Below the pieces are notes generated by a model that saw nothing but the letters and a program-made list of their open reading frames with translations, searched no databases and was not told where the DNA came from. Below are positions 10,001-21,083 of a stretch of DNA of 31,823 bases, piece by piece. Source of the DNA: Saccoglossus kowalevskii (Eukaryota; Hemichordata; Enteropneusta; Harrimaniidae); contig NW_003147307.1 of assembly GCF_000003605.2 (NCBI RefSeq), positions 1 to 31,823 on the forward strand, written 5' to 3'. The stretch's first letter is position 1; the number at the start of each line of letters is the position of its first letter. The translations under genes were made by a program, and so were the position numbers.

Positions 10001-10395
10001 ACTATCAGATCAGTCTTACTATTAATCCCGGCTGTGGAAAAGTCCAAGAGAACCACAAGGGACGATAATTTGCATTGGAAAGAGGCGAGCATTAGGAAAA
10101 TACATTACCTTTTGTATAATAAAACATTTAAGGTAAGCTACCATGGTGACATCACGTACTAAATTATTCCCCGCTCCATAGACACCTTGTAAAATGTAGC
10201 TAAATGCTGTTGAGAAATACAGCCATCGTTATTAGTTTGACAGGTAGGGTATGACATTTCAAAAAGTCATAAAAATAAAACAACACCTGGTAATTTAGAG
10301 GCTATTGATATGGTTCCTTCGTCATGAAACTGTTGAATACCCGGACACTATCATAGTGAGTTAAAACAGGGACTGAGAAGTAGGGTTAGCTATCC
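7005..10395 (+). repeat. Degenerate tandem array of roughly 0.6-0.9 kb units (copy A)
   Basis: Ordered landmarks recur. ATTATTCCCCGCTTTATAGA-like boxes followed by TTGTAAATTGTAGC and TTGACAGGTAGGGTATG occur at about 7814, 8605, 9401 and 10163. GGCTTATTCAAT followed by AGGGCATTT occurs at 7551, 8514 and 9124. ATGACGTTACAGTATTATTTA occurs at 7045 and 8928. ATTGACTACTGAACTTGACCATGTAT occurs at 8416 and 9026. Units vary in length because of internal deletions. The open frames inside (for example 9751-10162) are short and unrecognised. Confidence 0.8.
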
Positions 10396-10419
10396 ATACT
10401 AAAGAAATGTTCTTCAGGA

Positions 10420-11350
10420 GACATGGAGAGAACTAATTCAGTTGAACATGAAATAAATACCAGTATGGCCCCTATTAACAACAACCCTGAGGGAAGGCAA
10501 TTTGACAAGAGAAGCCGATATACTTGTTTTGTAGAAATTATGGAATATTAAGGATGCATACCCAGTAGCCAGATGACTCATTTCACTGTTTAGCTGGAGA
10601 TAAATGTTTCTCAACACTGGGCTTGGTCAGTGTATATTGGCAAGGGGAATTGGACACAGATACCAAGCAAAAATCCATGTTTGTGACACGAAGTGGTATT
10701 CATGGATTGCCATGCCCTTTAGACTTTATAATGTATCCTCTACATTTGAAAGGTTGAAAGTGTAATGGCTGGACTACAGTGCGAAATTATGCTGTTTACT
10801 TGGATGACATAATATACAGCAAACTGAAACTGGTGTTGGACCAGCTAAGAAAATCAGGATTAAAATTAAAACCGAAAAAGTGTCAGTAGTTTAAACAAGA
10901 GGTAGGTGATGGACGAGGGAGTATAAACGAACCAAGCAGAAGTCGAAGTGATAAGGGATTGGCCTGTCCATAACATAAGTTCAAAGTTTCATCGGTGTCA
11001 CTTTGTATTATCGTACATAGCAAATTTCACCAAAATAGTGAGCCCATTGCATATATTGATGGAAAAGGGGTAGAATGTTTGTCTGGAATGATGATTGTGA
11101 AGTGTCATTCAAAGAAAATGTTGATGACAGCCTCCAGGGGGAGGGCAATTATGTGTTGGATACTGACGCGAATGATCTTCGGATTGGTAATTCAAGGTAA
11201 GGTCTCAAACACAAGGAAACAGTTATCAGTTATCGCATATGGTAGCGTAACTAGGAAAGAGTTACGATGTGTTATCAAAGTTGGAAAACAGGGTACATAG
11301 ATTCAAGGGCCAGAGTTTATTGGTTGGACTTGGATCGTACTACCACAGTG
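10420..11350 (+). pseudogene. Ty3/Gypsy-type pol relic: reverse transcriptase and RNase H (copy A)
   Basis: Frames broken by several stops spell out the typical order of a Ty3/Gypsy pol: a start resembling VEHEI, an RT region with DAYPVAR, STLGLVS.YWQGELD and KSMFVTRSG, then the catalytic YLDD box at 10797-10808 followed by KPKKC-like and DWPV-like segments. An RNase H start (VLDTDAND near 11155) and VIAYGS follow. Internal stops, for example after the EIMEY segment and in the post-YLDD region, show it is dead. No integrase, gag or LTR was recognised, so this is a fragment of an old endogenous retroelement. Confidence 0.85.
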
Positions 11351-11505
11351 GACAATTTAAACTTCATAAAAGGAATGGATGAGGGCAACTTGATTTGATA
11401 TGATGGCAACAAAAATACAATTGAATTACGCTTGCCAACTAACACTGGCAACTTTGCCAAATAGTATTTACCAATGCAGCCGAGTACTTGTATGTTTCGC
11501 CAAAC

Positions 11506-11555
11506 NNNNNNNNNNNNNNNNNNNNNNNNNNNNNNNNNNNNNNNNNNNNNNNNNN
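11506..11555. other. Assembly gap (50 Ns)
   Basis: Exactly 50 Ns lie between the W end of copy A and the X start of copy B. A round number like this usually marks an unknown-size join, so the real distance and content are not known. Confidence 0.98.
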
Positions 11556-11556
11556 G

Positions 11557-12157
11557 ACTCAGTATGTGAAGCGAGTCGTTTCATTTACTCTAGATAAAAT
11601 TATATTTGGTTCAGACACAAATATACTGATAGCAGCTGTGTATATACCGCCGAAAAAATCCCCAACGTACGTATTGAACTATTAATTGTATTGTATAATT
11701 AGAATTGTTTTTAATTGATGCGTATTCTAGTCATGGTGAATTAAATTCAAATAATGTTGGTGAAGTTAACGCTAACACAGGAAATTGTAGTGATTCTTTT
11801 TTACAGCCGGGTTACGAAGCTGATGTTTTTGATTGGCATAGAAATTCAAAGAAAAAAGGTGTTAATTCATATGGTAAACAACTGTTGAAACTAAGTAAAA
11901 AATTCGATTTGCATATTGCGGTCGTTTTCCTGGTGATAAAAGCGGGTTTCGCAAACAATGGCGTTAGTGTTGTTGACTGTGGTATCTTATCTTCAGAGTT
12001 GCTTCATATTGTTGATGACTTTGGCACAATTCCAGAAGCCACACCTGCACACAATTTGGTGACGCCACAAAATACATGTACTTCTATCGGGGTCGTTTGT
12101 TCGGTATATACGAATTGGTATATACAAATTACAATAAAGATACTTAAGACATTACCA
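11557..12157 (+). pseudogene. Endonuclease-domain (EEP) relic of a non-LTR retrotransposon, copy B
   Basis: This is the more complete view of the relic. An upstream frame reads LDKIIFGSDTNILIAAVYIPP (11600-11660), typical of the middle of an APE-type endonuclease domain, and stops. A second frame starting near 11705 contains LIDAYSSHGELN, where a GDFN-like catalytic motif is expected, then DVFDWHRNS and GVNSYGKQLLKLSKKFDLHI. After another frame change near 11918 come VSVVDCGILSSELLH and VDDFGTIPEATPAHN. The active-site motifs are degraded and at least two frame breaks are needed, so it is dead. The same breaks occur in copies A and C. Confidence 0.65.
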
Positions 12158-12581
12158 ATAAAGTGGAACAAATTAAGTGGCAATAAAATGATGTTAATAA
12201 CGGTGATAAATTCTAGCTTGTTAAGCAGAACGATCAGTCGGGTCACGCCAAGGGTCACGCACTTCAATGCAATATGATGGGGTTGAAACTGGGTCATGGC
12301 GTGACACGCGAGGAAGACATTTTTCAACACTCAATAAAAAAAGTCCCGACTTTGCCAGTCTATAGATGAACACTCAACAGAACCAAAGAAATCGTTTTGG
12401 CTTTCCTATTCAACATTTCCTAATCGGGACATTGAAGTAGTTTGCAAAATATATCAAAAAAATAAATAAATCATAAAGTAACTTATAAATTAAACTGAGC
12501 GTTGCGCAAGTTTAGTTAGCTATTAAAAAAGTATAACGATAGTGTGTCCTATATTACGAAAACAATTCTGGAAACAGACGA

Positions 12582-12668
12582 GTGTCCTCTGTAGTGTAGT
12601 GTAGTGTAGTGTAGTGTTGATTTACACTGACCGAGGCATCGTTGATCGGGGGTTCGAAATCAGCTTTT
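12582..12668 (+). repeat. tRNA-derived SINE-like head with GTAGT repeat (5 units), copy B
   Basis: Same structure as in copy A with the B-box-like GGTTCGAAATC at 12651-12661. The GTAGT run has five units (12591-12615). Confidence 0.35.
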
Positions 12669-12908
12669 TTCCGAAAGTTTCACAATTAAATTAAATATCT
12701 TATGATAGCAGTATATTTATTTCATTATTTTATCAACTGGTGAAGTTAATCAAACGTGAGTTCTTTATACCTAAATGAGTCTAAAGTATTTGTTGAGATA
12801 TTTATTCTCTTAATTTAACAACTTGTAATGGTGGAAATTAATTAAACGAGAGTTGTTTTCACCAAAATAAGTCTCAAATATTTGAGACATTTATTCATAT
12901 TTATTCGG

Positions 12909-13740
12909 CCACCGTAGAGAGTAGCATTGTACTCCGCCGGGATCGAACACGCCGAACAACGGAGGTTCCGCTCCTTAACAAAGAAAATCCAACTCCGTCC
13001 ACATCGGCTGATGCAAGTACGAGACACATTTCTTCAAGGTTTCAATCCTTCTAACTGGCCTACCGCTGATGCATGCTTGGACATTCTGTTACCTCCCAAC
13101 ACGTTCAGGAAAGGATTCAACGCTATGCTGCTCACAATAGCGATGACATCATATATCACCGAATTGTTACCCCCATAAGATAAACATTGTAATCACCCAC
13201 TACTGGTTCACATCTCATTGTTTATATCATTGTAGTTACAGTGCTCGCTGTTTCTACGTAACTCATATCTAACTGCATTTTTGTAGAGGGAGGTGGTGTA
13301 AGGGTAGCTGAATGTACAGGTTACATGGGTAAAAAATGGCATTTCACGTTAAAATAAAATGAATATTCCATTTACAGTAAAAAAAAATAGGATTTTTAAA
13401 CTTTACAGATAACACAGTTTCCTAAGTACATTTTACATTTTTATAATATTTTTAATAATTTGAGTTTAAAAATCAAAATTGGAAATTACGTACGAATTAC
13501 GACATTGGATTTGGAATAAAAATAATATCTTTGTACAAAATACGGACGAATAAACTAGCTGATTATTTTACACCTTGCTCATGTATACGAATTTACGTGT
13601 TTTATTTATTTAAATAACATTATTACGAAAATAAAAACAATTGATCGCAACTTACGAAAATACCACTTGCCGACCCGCTTTGTAGTTGCAGTCGCGCTGC
13701 TTCTACGTGCAAAGCCACTTCTACCAACTTATTCTTGTTC
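12909..13740 (+). repeat. Chimeric Y/Y' repeat in copy B
   Basis: The left part matches Y: AACAAAGAAAATCC, ACCGCTGATG, TTACCTCCC, and the 45-base block is absent. The right part matches Y': GCATTTTTGTAG, ATATTCC, the long A-run, AAATTACGTAC and GACCCGCTTTG. The switch lies between about 13114 and 13277, with one Y-type base (GGGAGGTGG) just beyond. X lies on its left and W on its right, so it joins the outer flanks of the Y-Z-Y' arrangement. Confidence 0.9.
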
Positions 13741-14128
13741 ATGAGTGTAGAGCTAGAATCACGAAGATTGTCTAACTTGTAGTTGCAGTCACGCTGCTTA
13801 TACCTCCATTTACCAATTCTAACAATATCATTTGGGGGCTGGTATATATTTTTTTGAACAATGTCGTTTTTTATGTTGTAATTTCAGTTGGATATAATTT
13901 CACTTTGGTAGGTCACCGTGTCATCACACAGTGTGTGTATCGCCTATTGTTATGTTCGCTGTTTTTCTTGTGTAGTGCTGCTTAGGTGGGACACGGTGAG
14001 GCTCCCTTATGCCAATAAAGTATTTTGAACTGTAACTTGAAGTGTTTGCGTCGTAAATATTATGAAACTGCCTGAATTACCGATTGTGAAACACAAAAAC
14101 GATACGATTGAATTGGACATGTGTACTA

Positions 14129-14365
14129 AATGTTCGTAAGCTTCCACAATTATAGCTTAAATTGTCTAGACTAAGTGCAGAATTAATATCTGCCTTGAAG
14201 AATACTAGTAATTAGGAAGAGTACCGCTTGTTGACGGAACAAGATCAATGCACTATGTAACACTATGCACCTCTAACTCCAGGGTGTGAAGACATGCGAG
14301 GGAGGCCATGTGCTAGCAACCTTTGATCTCAACTTGCAGATTTTATAATGCTTGTAGTGGCAAAT
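14129..14365 (+). repeat. Repeat V, left copy in copy B
   Basis: Undeleted form of the V repeat. Together with 16088-16318 it flanks the transposase-relic segment in direct orientation. Confidence 0.8.
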
Positions 14366-14639
14366 GCCGTTTACTACAAGTACCCACTCGGTGATAAACA
14401 ATGCGCAGAGGCCAGTTGTGTATAAACAAGACACCAAAAGTACCACTAATCAGGGCAACAAAGAAAGCCGCAACCCCCATTACTCGTGGAAACGACAATT
14501 CGGTAACATCAGTCCACAGTCCATTTGCATTGCGATAACAGAGTCGAATATATTCCATGCGACCAATGTACCTTATTACCTGTCGTAGCCGTGCTTTGAG
14601 GCCACAGCAACCCATCCGTATCAAGTCCACGGAATTCAC
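14343..14639 (-). pseudogene. Possible membrane-protein-like fragment on minus strand (copy B)
   Basis: Identical peptide to the copy A frame at 4793-5089; same doubts apply. The C-terminal end of the frame runs into repeat V, so at least that part is not native coding sequence. Confidence 0.2.
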
Positions 14640-15092
14640 GTCGATTGGTGTAATCTCTCCTCTCCACAGTAAAAATAATGAATGATGAGTTCAAGTTCGT
14701 CATCACAAGCTCGTTTTGACAGCGCCATATTTCTAAACTACGAAAGTTACTGCAACAACACGTGTCAGGCAATAAGAAAGTTTTTCTTAACAAAGTTCTT
14801 TTCCGGTTCTTATTTGCATATGTCCATTATATCACAGGGATATTCCCATTATTCTGTTTCCCACATAAACTTTCGATATGTCATTCACAATTCTTCTTTT
14901 GATTGATACGTGTGTGATCTTTTCCAAGTTTACATCCATAAGCAGATTGGGTTTTTATAAACGTAATGATGTGTATGGTGTATATATCAAACTTACACCA
15001 CTTTTGCATAATGGTTTGGTCCCAATGCTCGTGTCTGGGCGAAATATAAAGAAATACGTCATACCGATTATTCTGATTTGCAATACTAGACA

Positions 15093-15896
15093 ATGAACCG
15101 TGAATCGGTCAGAGGAAAGTCGTATGTTTTGGGAACTTCTATCAGTGCAGACCACAGAAAATCTACGACTGGAGAAATACCTCGCGGAAAAGTTACTGAA
15201 GTTGCCGACAAGACCAAACAAGACCGAAGTTTAAGGAAATTGTGGGTGCAGTTTTGGAATGATGGTTAATTTAGAACCAAAGTTCAACGCAGGTGGTATG
15301 CCTCGAAAGCTTACTGAGCAAGATATTAGGTTCATGGAAATGATGAAAATGGAAACTTTCTCTATCACATTGCGAGAAATACAACGTCGCCTTTTAGAAA
15401 ATGCCAACGTCCACATTTCAATATCACAGATATCGTATTATGTGAAACACAGACTGGGAGATAAGGACTGGGCGCGTAAAAATTTGACAAAATTGACAAT
15501 AGAGCGGTTTACGGACAGAAACATGATGTACACCCAGGCGTATTTAGATTTGTTGTCAGAATGCGATTCCTATACTGTAAAATTCATGGACGAATCTGGA
15601 ATCCAAATGTCAGCAGTAGGACACAAAACACATGGTCACTCGGGAAAAGGTGAAAGTTGTCTGGAAATCCAACGTTATGCAAAGTCACCGAACAAAACTT
15701 TATATTTATTAGTTGGTATAAATGGCGTATGTTAACACAATCTATGGTGCGTCAAATACTACTACATATTTACAGTTTTTTTGACGAAGCCGTGCATGCA
15801 ACTGATGCAAACGGATTACCAGCTACTCAACCTGGTGATATTATTATTGTAGACAATTTTCCCATTCATCATCATGAAGGAGAACGCGCATTGCAG
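15093..15896 (+). pseudogene. IS630-Tc1-mariner-type transposase relic (copy B)
   Basis: Same relic as in copy A, offset 9550 bp, with the same frameshifts and the same truncation into repeat R. One visible amino-acid difference is MPRK in place of MHRK at 15299 on, the proline version being closer to what the family usually shows. Motifs KFMDESGIQ and IIIVDNFPIHH are present. Confidence 0.85.
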
Positions 15897-15990
15897 AGGC
15901 GGCGCCACGAAATTTTGCATGGAGGTGCGAGATCTTACCAGGGGGTCCAGGGGCATGCCCCCTTAAAATTTGCTGCATTTTGAGGGGTAA
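15888..15990 (+). repeat. Repeat R fragment fused to the transposase relic (copy B)
   Basis: Identical counterpart of the fragment at 6338-6440. Confidence 0.6.
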
Positions 15991-16087
15991 ATTTTGCTGA
16001 CACAAAGGGTATCAGCTTGATTTAGAGGGGGCGACGATGCGAAAGATTTGGACATGAAATTTGCCTGGCCTGAAGTCGTGAACTAAA

Positions 16088-16318
16088 TGTTTGGAAGCTT
16101 CCACAAGTATGGCTTAAATTGCCTAGACTACGTGCAAAATTAATATCTGCCTTGACGATTAATTAGGAAGAGTACCGCTTGTTGACATAACAAGCTCAAT
16201 GCACTATCTAACACCATGCACCTCTGACTCCAGGTTGTGAAGACATGCGAGAGAAGCCATGTACTAGCAACCTCTGATCTCAACTTGTAGATTTTATAAT
16301 GCTTGTAGTAGCAAATGC
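16088..16318 (+). repeat. Repeat V, right copy in copy B
   Basis: Counterpart of 6538-6768, essentially identical. Confidence 0.8.
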
Positions 16319-16554
16319 TTTGACCTTTCAGACACATCCCTGATAATCACGTGGTCATACCAATTGTTGCAACCAATTGACCAATCGCTTGTCTACTCTG
16401 CCAAATCTTAAGAGTGTTATTAGTTTCCTGGCCTGAAGTCGTGTACCAAGGAGACAATCCATATAACATTTGAAAGACCATAAATTTCAACGTATATTCT
16501 TTTGTAATGGGGATATCCCTGATTAGAGAGAGTGACATCTCTGATTAGCTTTGT

Positions 16555-19500
16555 ATGTTACCATAGTGACATCAGATACGCATTTTTGGTTCATATATGA
16601 CGTTACAGTATTATTTAGGATCAACAATTTCTATGTTGATGATATGCGTTACAGAAATGTTATAATCAAATTTTATTATAATTGTGTTCAGTAGTTGAAC
16701 TTCCGCACTGCTTCAACCTTTGATACACATCCCTTGAAATCACAATCGGTGGTTTACTCTAACATATCTCAGAGTTTTATTGGAGAATATGTAAGAAGTA
16801 AAGAGCGAAGGGTTTACCTCAGCTGGCAGTTTTGAGGAATAACGCTGGAGTATCTGTAATGAACTACTGTGTATTTATTTAGGTCGAACGTGCTATCTCT
16901 ACTGTCAAGTGAGTTGAAGTTCTCTGCAAACTATGCTCTGCCTCAGTTCGTAGCTCCCGAAGAGAGAGGTCATTATACATGCATTCGCAACATACTCGAC
17001 CGTCGTATATTTTGATTGGAGCTCCCTACAACCTAATAGTTCGTTTACGTCATGAAACGATAATGTCCGCAATTGTGAGCAGGGGCAGTTAGGTGACGAT
17101 GGCTTATTCAATGTTTAATATCTACTTCAGGGCATTTAAATTACCGGATTTACATATTATACTACTTATATCCGATGACACCCTTTAAGAATGTCTCGAT
17201 ATTCCCATCTTCTGTCGACACACGTCCAGACACCGACACAGTTTAATGTAATATCTCACATCCGGGAGAGTCATTGACATGACAACAGTGTAATTCATTC
17301 AACAAGACGTTGACAATAATTTGTTCAAATACATGTTGTCACCTTCAAAACACTGAGATGAAAATTATTCCCCGCTTTATAGACCCCTTGTAAATTGTAG
17401 CTTAATGGTGTTGAGAAATTAAGCCGGTGTGTGTTATCTGGTAGGGTAGGGTATGCTGTGTCAAGTGGTCATGTAATTGAAACAACACCGGGTTATTATT
17501 AGAGATGCCAGTCTGCATGGCAACTGGTAACTATGCATCATAATAGAAGCCCTTAGTCGTAAAACTGGTGAATACCTGTACCACCCCCTGCATACAGTGG
17601 TTAAGTCTCCGGCCTTAGTTACACCAGGTGACTGTTTTGAGGAATAAAACAAAACAAAATATCAGTATTGAATTAATATTTATTCCTTTGGATCGAACCT
17701 AGTATCTCTACAGCGTAATTGTCATCTGCCAAGTGAGTTGAAGATCCCTGAAAACTACTCTCAATTCTTCACTTTTTTCCCGAAAAAGTAAGTAAATTTC
17801 CTCGTTATATTTTCTCTAAAGTTAGTCATTATGCGCGCATTCGACACATACTCGACGGTTGAATATTAGAGGTCCCAACAACCCAATAGTTCATTTTCAG
17901 CGTGCAACAATACTTTTTCCAATTGTGATGTGTGAACAAATGTGTATGAACTGCATGTCAGAGGATTGACTACTGAACTTGACCATGTATATTAATAAAT
18001 CGATTAGTTGTGAAACAAAATGTATGGAAACTAATAATTAAAACCAGCGGGCGAACTAAAGTTGGCTTATTCAATTCTTAATATTAATATTAGGGCATTT
18101 GAATTTCCATACTATACTTATATTCTATTCTATTAAGCTCTCTAAAAAAGTTGTATTATTCCCCGTTTTATAGATCCGTTGTAAATTGTGCCTAAATGGT
18201 ATTGAGAAATAAATTCATTGTTTGTTGTCAGTTTGATAGGTAAAGTATGTTGTGTCAAATGGTCACCTAAATGAAACAACACATAAAAATAACTCTGGTT
18301 AATCATTTATAATTTTGTAGAATAGGCCTTGAGTGCTGGTACCATGATAATTAAATTACTTGAATTGCATTCTTTTATAATGGGGCGTATCAAAATGTTG
18401 TACGTAACCTTTTGTACCTTAGGGTCATATATGCTAATTCGGTAAATCGATGTTAATGATCGGCCACCATATTGGCATCACGTACGCACATTGGTTTACA
18501 TATGACGTTACAGTATTATTTATCGGGTATTAAACAGATATCTAAAGGTATTGTTCCCAATTGTGATATGTGAACAAATTGGTATGAAATGCATGTGAAA
18601 GGATTGACTACTGAACTTGACCATGTATGTAAACGATTGGATGTGAAACAAAATGTATGGAAACTAATAATTATAACCAGCTGGTGAACAAAAAGAGTAT
18701 GACTTATTCAATGTTTAATATCTATATTAGGGCATTTGAACTTGGATTTACATACTATAATTATATCCTATGTCACTCTCTAAGAACGAATGTCTTGATT
18801 CCCATGTCACAGGCCCGTCCCAGACACAGTTTAATGTAATGTGTCTCACATCAGGGGGGGGGGACATTAAAATGACGACAATGTGATTCATTTAACAAGG
18901 TATTGACAATAATTTGTTTAGATACACGTTGTTATAAAATTAAACAGTAGATATCACCTTCAAAATACTGTGATATAACATTTTTCCCTGCTTTATAGAC
19001 CCCTTGTAAATTGTAGCTAAATACTGTTGGGAAATAAAGCCATTATTTGTTATCAGTTTGACAGGTAGGGTATGTTGTTTCAAAAAGTAACAGCTGGTAG
19101 TTTAGAGACTATTGATATGGGTCCTTAGTCATGAAGCTGTTGAATACCTGGACACTATTATACTGAGTTAAAGGAAGAGGAAAGATTAGCTCTCCATAGC
19201 AATTTTTAAATACTGCTGTGATCCCAGTTAGGATCTGATAGCAATCTCTCTGTAGTGGAAAAAAGAACTTGCGAGTCTACTTAGCACAGCCAAAATTTGG
19301 AAGGACTACCAGCCAGATACACCCAGTTTGGATTTGCCCTGCCTGCATGCTATACATTGTTTGTTTTTTTTAATAAAGAAATTAAAACTCTATCATCTGT
19401 ACGGCAGTGAATTATTCTTGTGCTGCCCTGCAAACCACCCCTACCCTTGGCCTCAAATGGGGACCCAGTCGAGGGTGTTATATTTTCACCAAACAAAGTC

Positions 19501-19972
19501 CACACCACGAAGTGAGCAGCCAGAAAACTGTTGAAACTGTTACACTCCATTGGAGTTATAAGACTGGGAAAGGAACTACTATCAGATCAGTCTTACTATT
19601 AATCCCGGCTGTGGAAAAGTCCAAGAGAACCACAAGGGACGATAATTTGCATTGGAAAGAGGCGAGCATTAGGAAAATACATTACCTTTTGTATAATAAA
19701 ACATTTAAAGTAAGCTACCATGGTGACATCACGTACTAAATTATTCCCCGCTCCATAGACACCTTGTAAAATGTAGCTAAATGCTGTTGAGAAATACAGC
19801 CATTGTTATTAGTTTGACAGGTAGGGTATGACATTTCAAAAAGTCATAAAAATAAAACAACACCTGGTAATTTAGAGGCTATTGATATGGTTCCTTCGTC
19901 ATGAAACTGTTGAATACCCGGACACTATCATAGTGAGTTAAAACAGGGACTGAGAAGTAGGGTTAGCTATCC
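16555..19972 (+). repeat. Degenerate tandem array of roughly 0.6-0.9 kb units (copy B)
   Basis: Same array as 7005-10395. It contains about 26 extra bases near 18331 (GAGTGCTGGTACC... where copy A has AAAAA), and its G-run near 18854 is 10 bases against 9 in copy A. Confidence 0.8.
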
Positions 19973-19996
19973 ATACTAAAGAAATGTTCTTCAGGA

Positions 19997-20927
19997 GACA
20001 TGGAGAGAACTAATTCAGTTGAACATGAAATAAATACCAGTATGGCCCCTATTAACAACAACCCTGAGGGAAGGCAATTTGACAAGAGAAGCCGATATAC
20101 TTGTTTTGTAGAAATTATGGAATATTAAGGATGCATACCCAGTAGCCAGATGACTCATTTCACTGTTTAGCTGGAGACAAATGTTTCTCAACACTGGGCT
20201 TGGTCAGTGTATATTGGCAAGGGGAATTGGACACAGATACCAAGCAAAAATCCATGTTTGTGACACGAAGTGGTATTCATGGATTGCCATGCCCTTTAGA
20301 CTTTATAATGTATCCTCTACATTTGAAAGGTTGAAAGTGTAATGGCTGGACTACAGTGCGAAATTATGCTGTTTACTTGGATGACATAATATACAGCAAA
20401 CTGAAACTGGTGTTGGACCAGCTAAGAAAATCAGGATTAAAATTAAAACCGAAAAAGTGTCAGTAGTTTAAACAAGAGGTAGGTGATGGACGAGGGAGTA
20501 TAAACGAACCAAGCAGAAGTCGAAGTGATAAGGGATTGGCCTGTCCATAACATAAGTTCAAAGTTTCATCGGTGTCACTTTGTATTATCGTACATAGCAA
20601 ATTTCACCAAAATAGTGAGCCCATTGCATATATTGATGGAAAAGGGGTAGAATGTTTGTCTGGAATGATGATTGTGAAGTGTCATTCAAAGAAAATGTTG
20701 ATGACAGCCTCCAGGGGGAGGGCAATTATGTGTTGGATACTGACGCGAATGATCTTCGGATTGGTAATTCAAGGTAAGGTCTCAAACACAAGGAAACAGT
20801 TATCAGTTATCGCATATGGTAGCGTAACTAGGAAAGAGTTACGATGTGTTATCAAAGTTGGAAAACAGGGTACATAGATTCAAGGGCCAGAGTTTATTGG
20901 TTGGACTTGGATCGTACTACCACAGTG
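19997..20927 (+). pseudogene. Ty3/Gypsy-type pol relic: reverse transcriptase and RNase H (copy B)
   Basis: Counterpart of the copy A relic at an offset of 9577 bp, with YLDD at 20374-20385 and the same stops. Shared lesions mean the element was inactive before the block was duplicated. Confidence 0.85.
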
Positions 20928-21083
20928 GACAATTTAAACTTCATAAAAGGAATGGATGAGGGCAACTTGATTTGATATGATGGCAACAAAAATACAATTG
21001 AATTACGCTTGCCAACTAACACTGGCAACTTTGCCAAATAGTATTTTACCAATGCAGCCGAGTACTTGTATGTTTCGCCAAAA

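Larger units (their letters stand above)
1..11505 (+). repeat. Segmental repeat, copy A (blocks X-Y-Z-Y'-W)
   Basis: Almost every stretch of this block reappears in direct orientation elsewhere in the window with only occasional substitutions and small indels. Base 1 corresponds to 11858 and to 28614. The block order is X (1-1041), Y (1042-1869), Z (1870-3360), a second Y called Y' (3361-4237) and W (4238-11505). The left end is cut by the window and the right end runs into an assembly gap, so neither true boundary is visible. Copies share the same disabling mutations in their transposon relics, which points to segmental duplication and not to independent insertions. Confidence 0.93.
11556..21083 (+). 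repeat. Segmental repeat, copy B (blocks X-Y-W, lacking Z)
   Basis: This block begins directly after the N gap with the same X sequence as copy C (11557 aligns with 28313) and carries about 300 bp of X that lies left of the window in copy A. It goes from a single chimeric Y (12909-13740) straight into W (13741 to about 21083). The offset to copy A in W is 9550 bp at the transposase relic and 9577 bp at the Gypsy relic. It lacks the roughly 2.3 kb made of Z plus one Y that copy A has. The exact right end is uncertain because copy A is interrupted by Ns at the equivalent point. Confidence 0.92.

Noticed and set aside
7005-10395. CRISPR or other short-spaced repeat array
   Set aside because: Units are hundreds of bases long, diverged and unequal, in a eukaryotic context.
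10420-11350. Intact or active retroelement
   Set aside because: Several in-frame stops and no integrase, gag or LTRs; both copies share the same lesions.
14343-14639. Claudin/PMP22 family assignment
   Set aside because: Only a GLW and one hydrophobic segment match; the expected cysteine pair and four-helix layout are missing.
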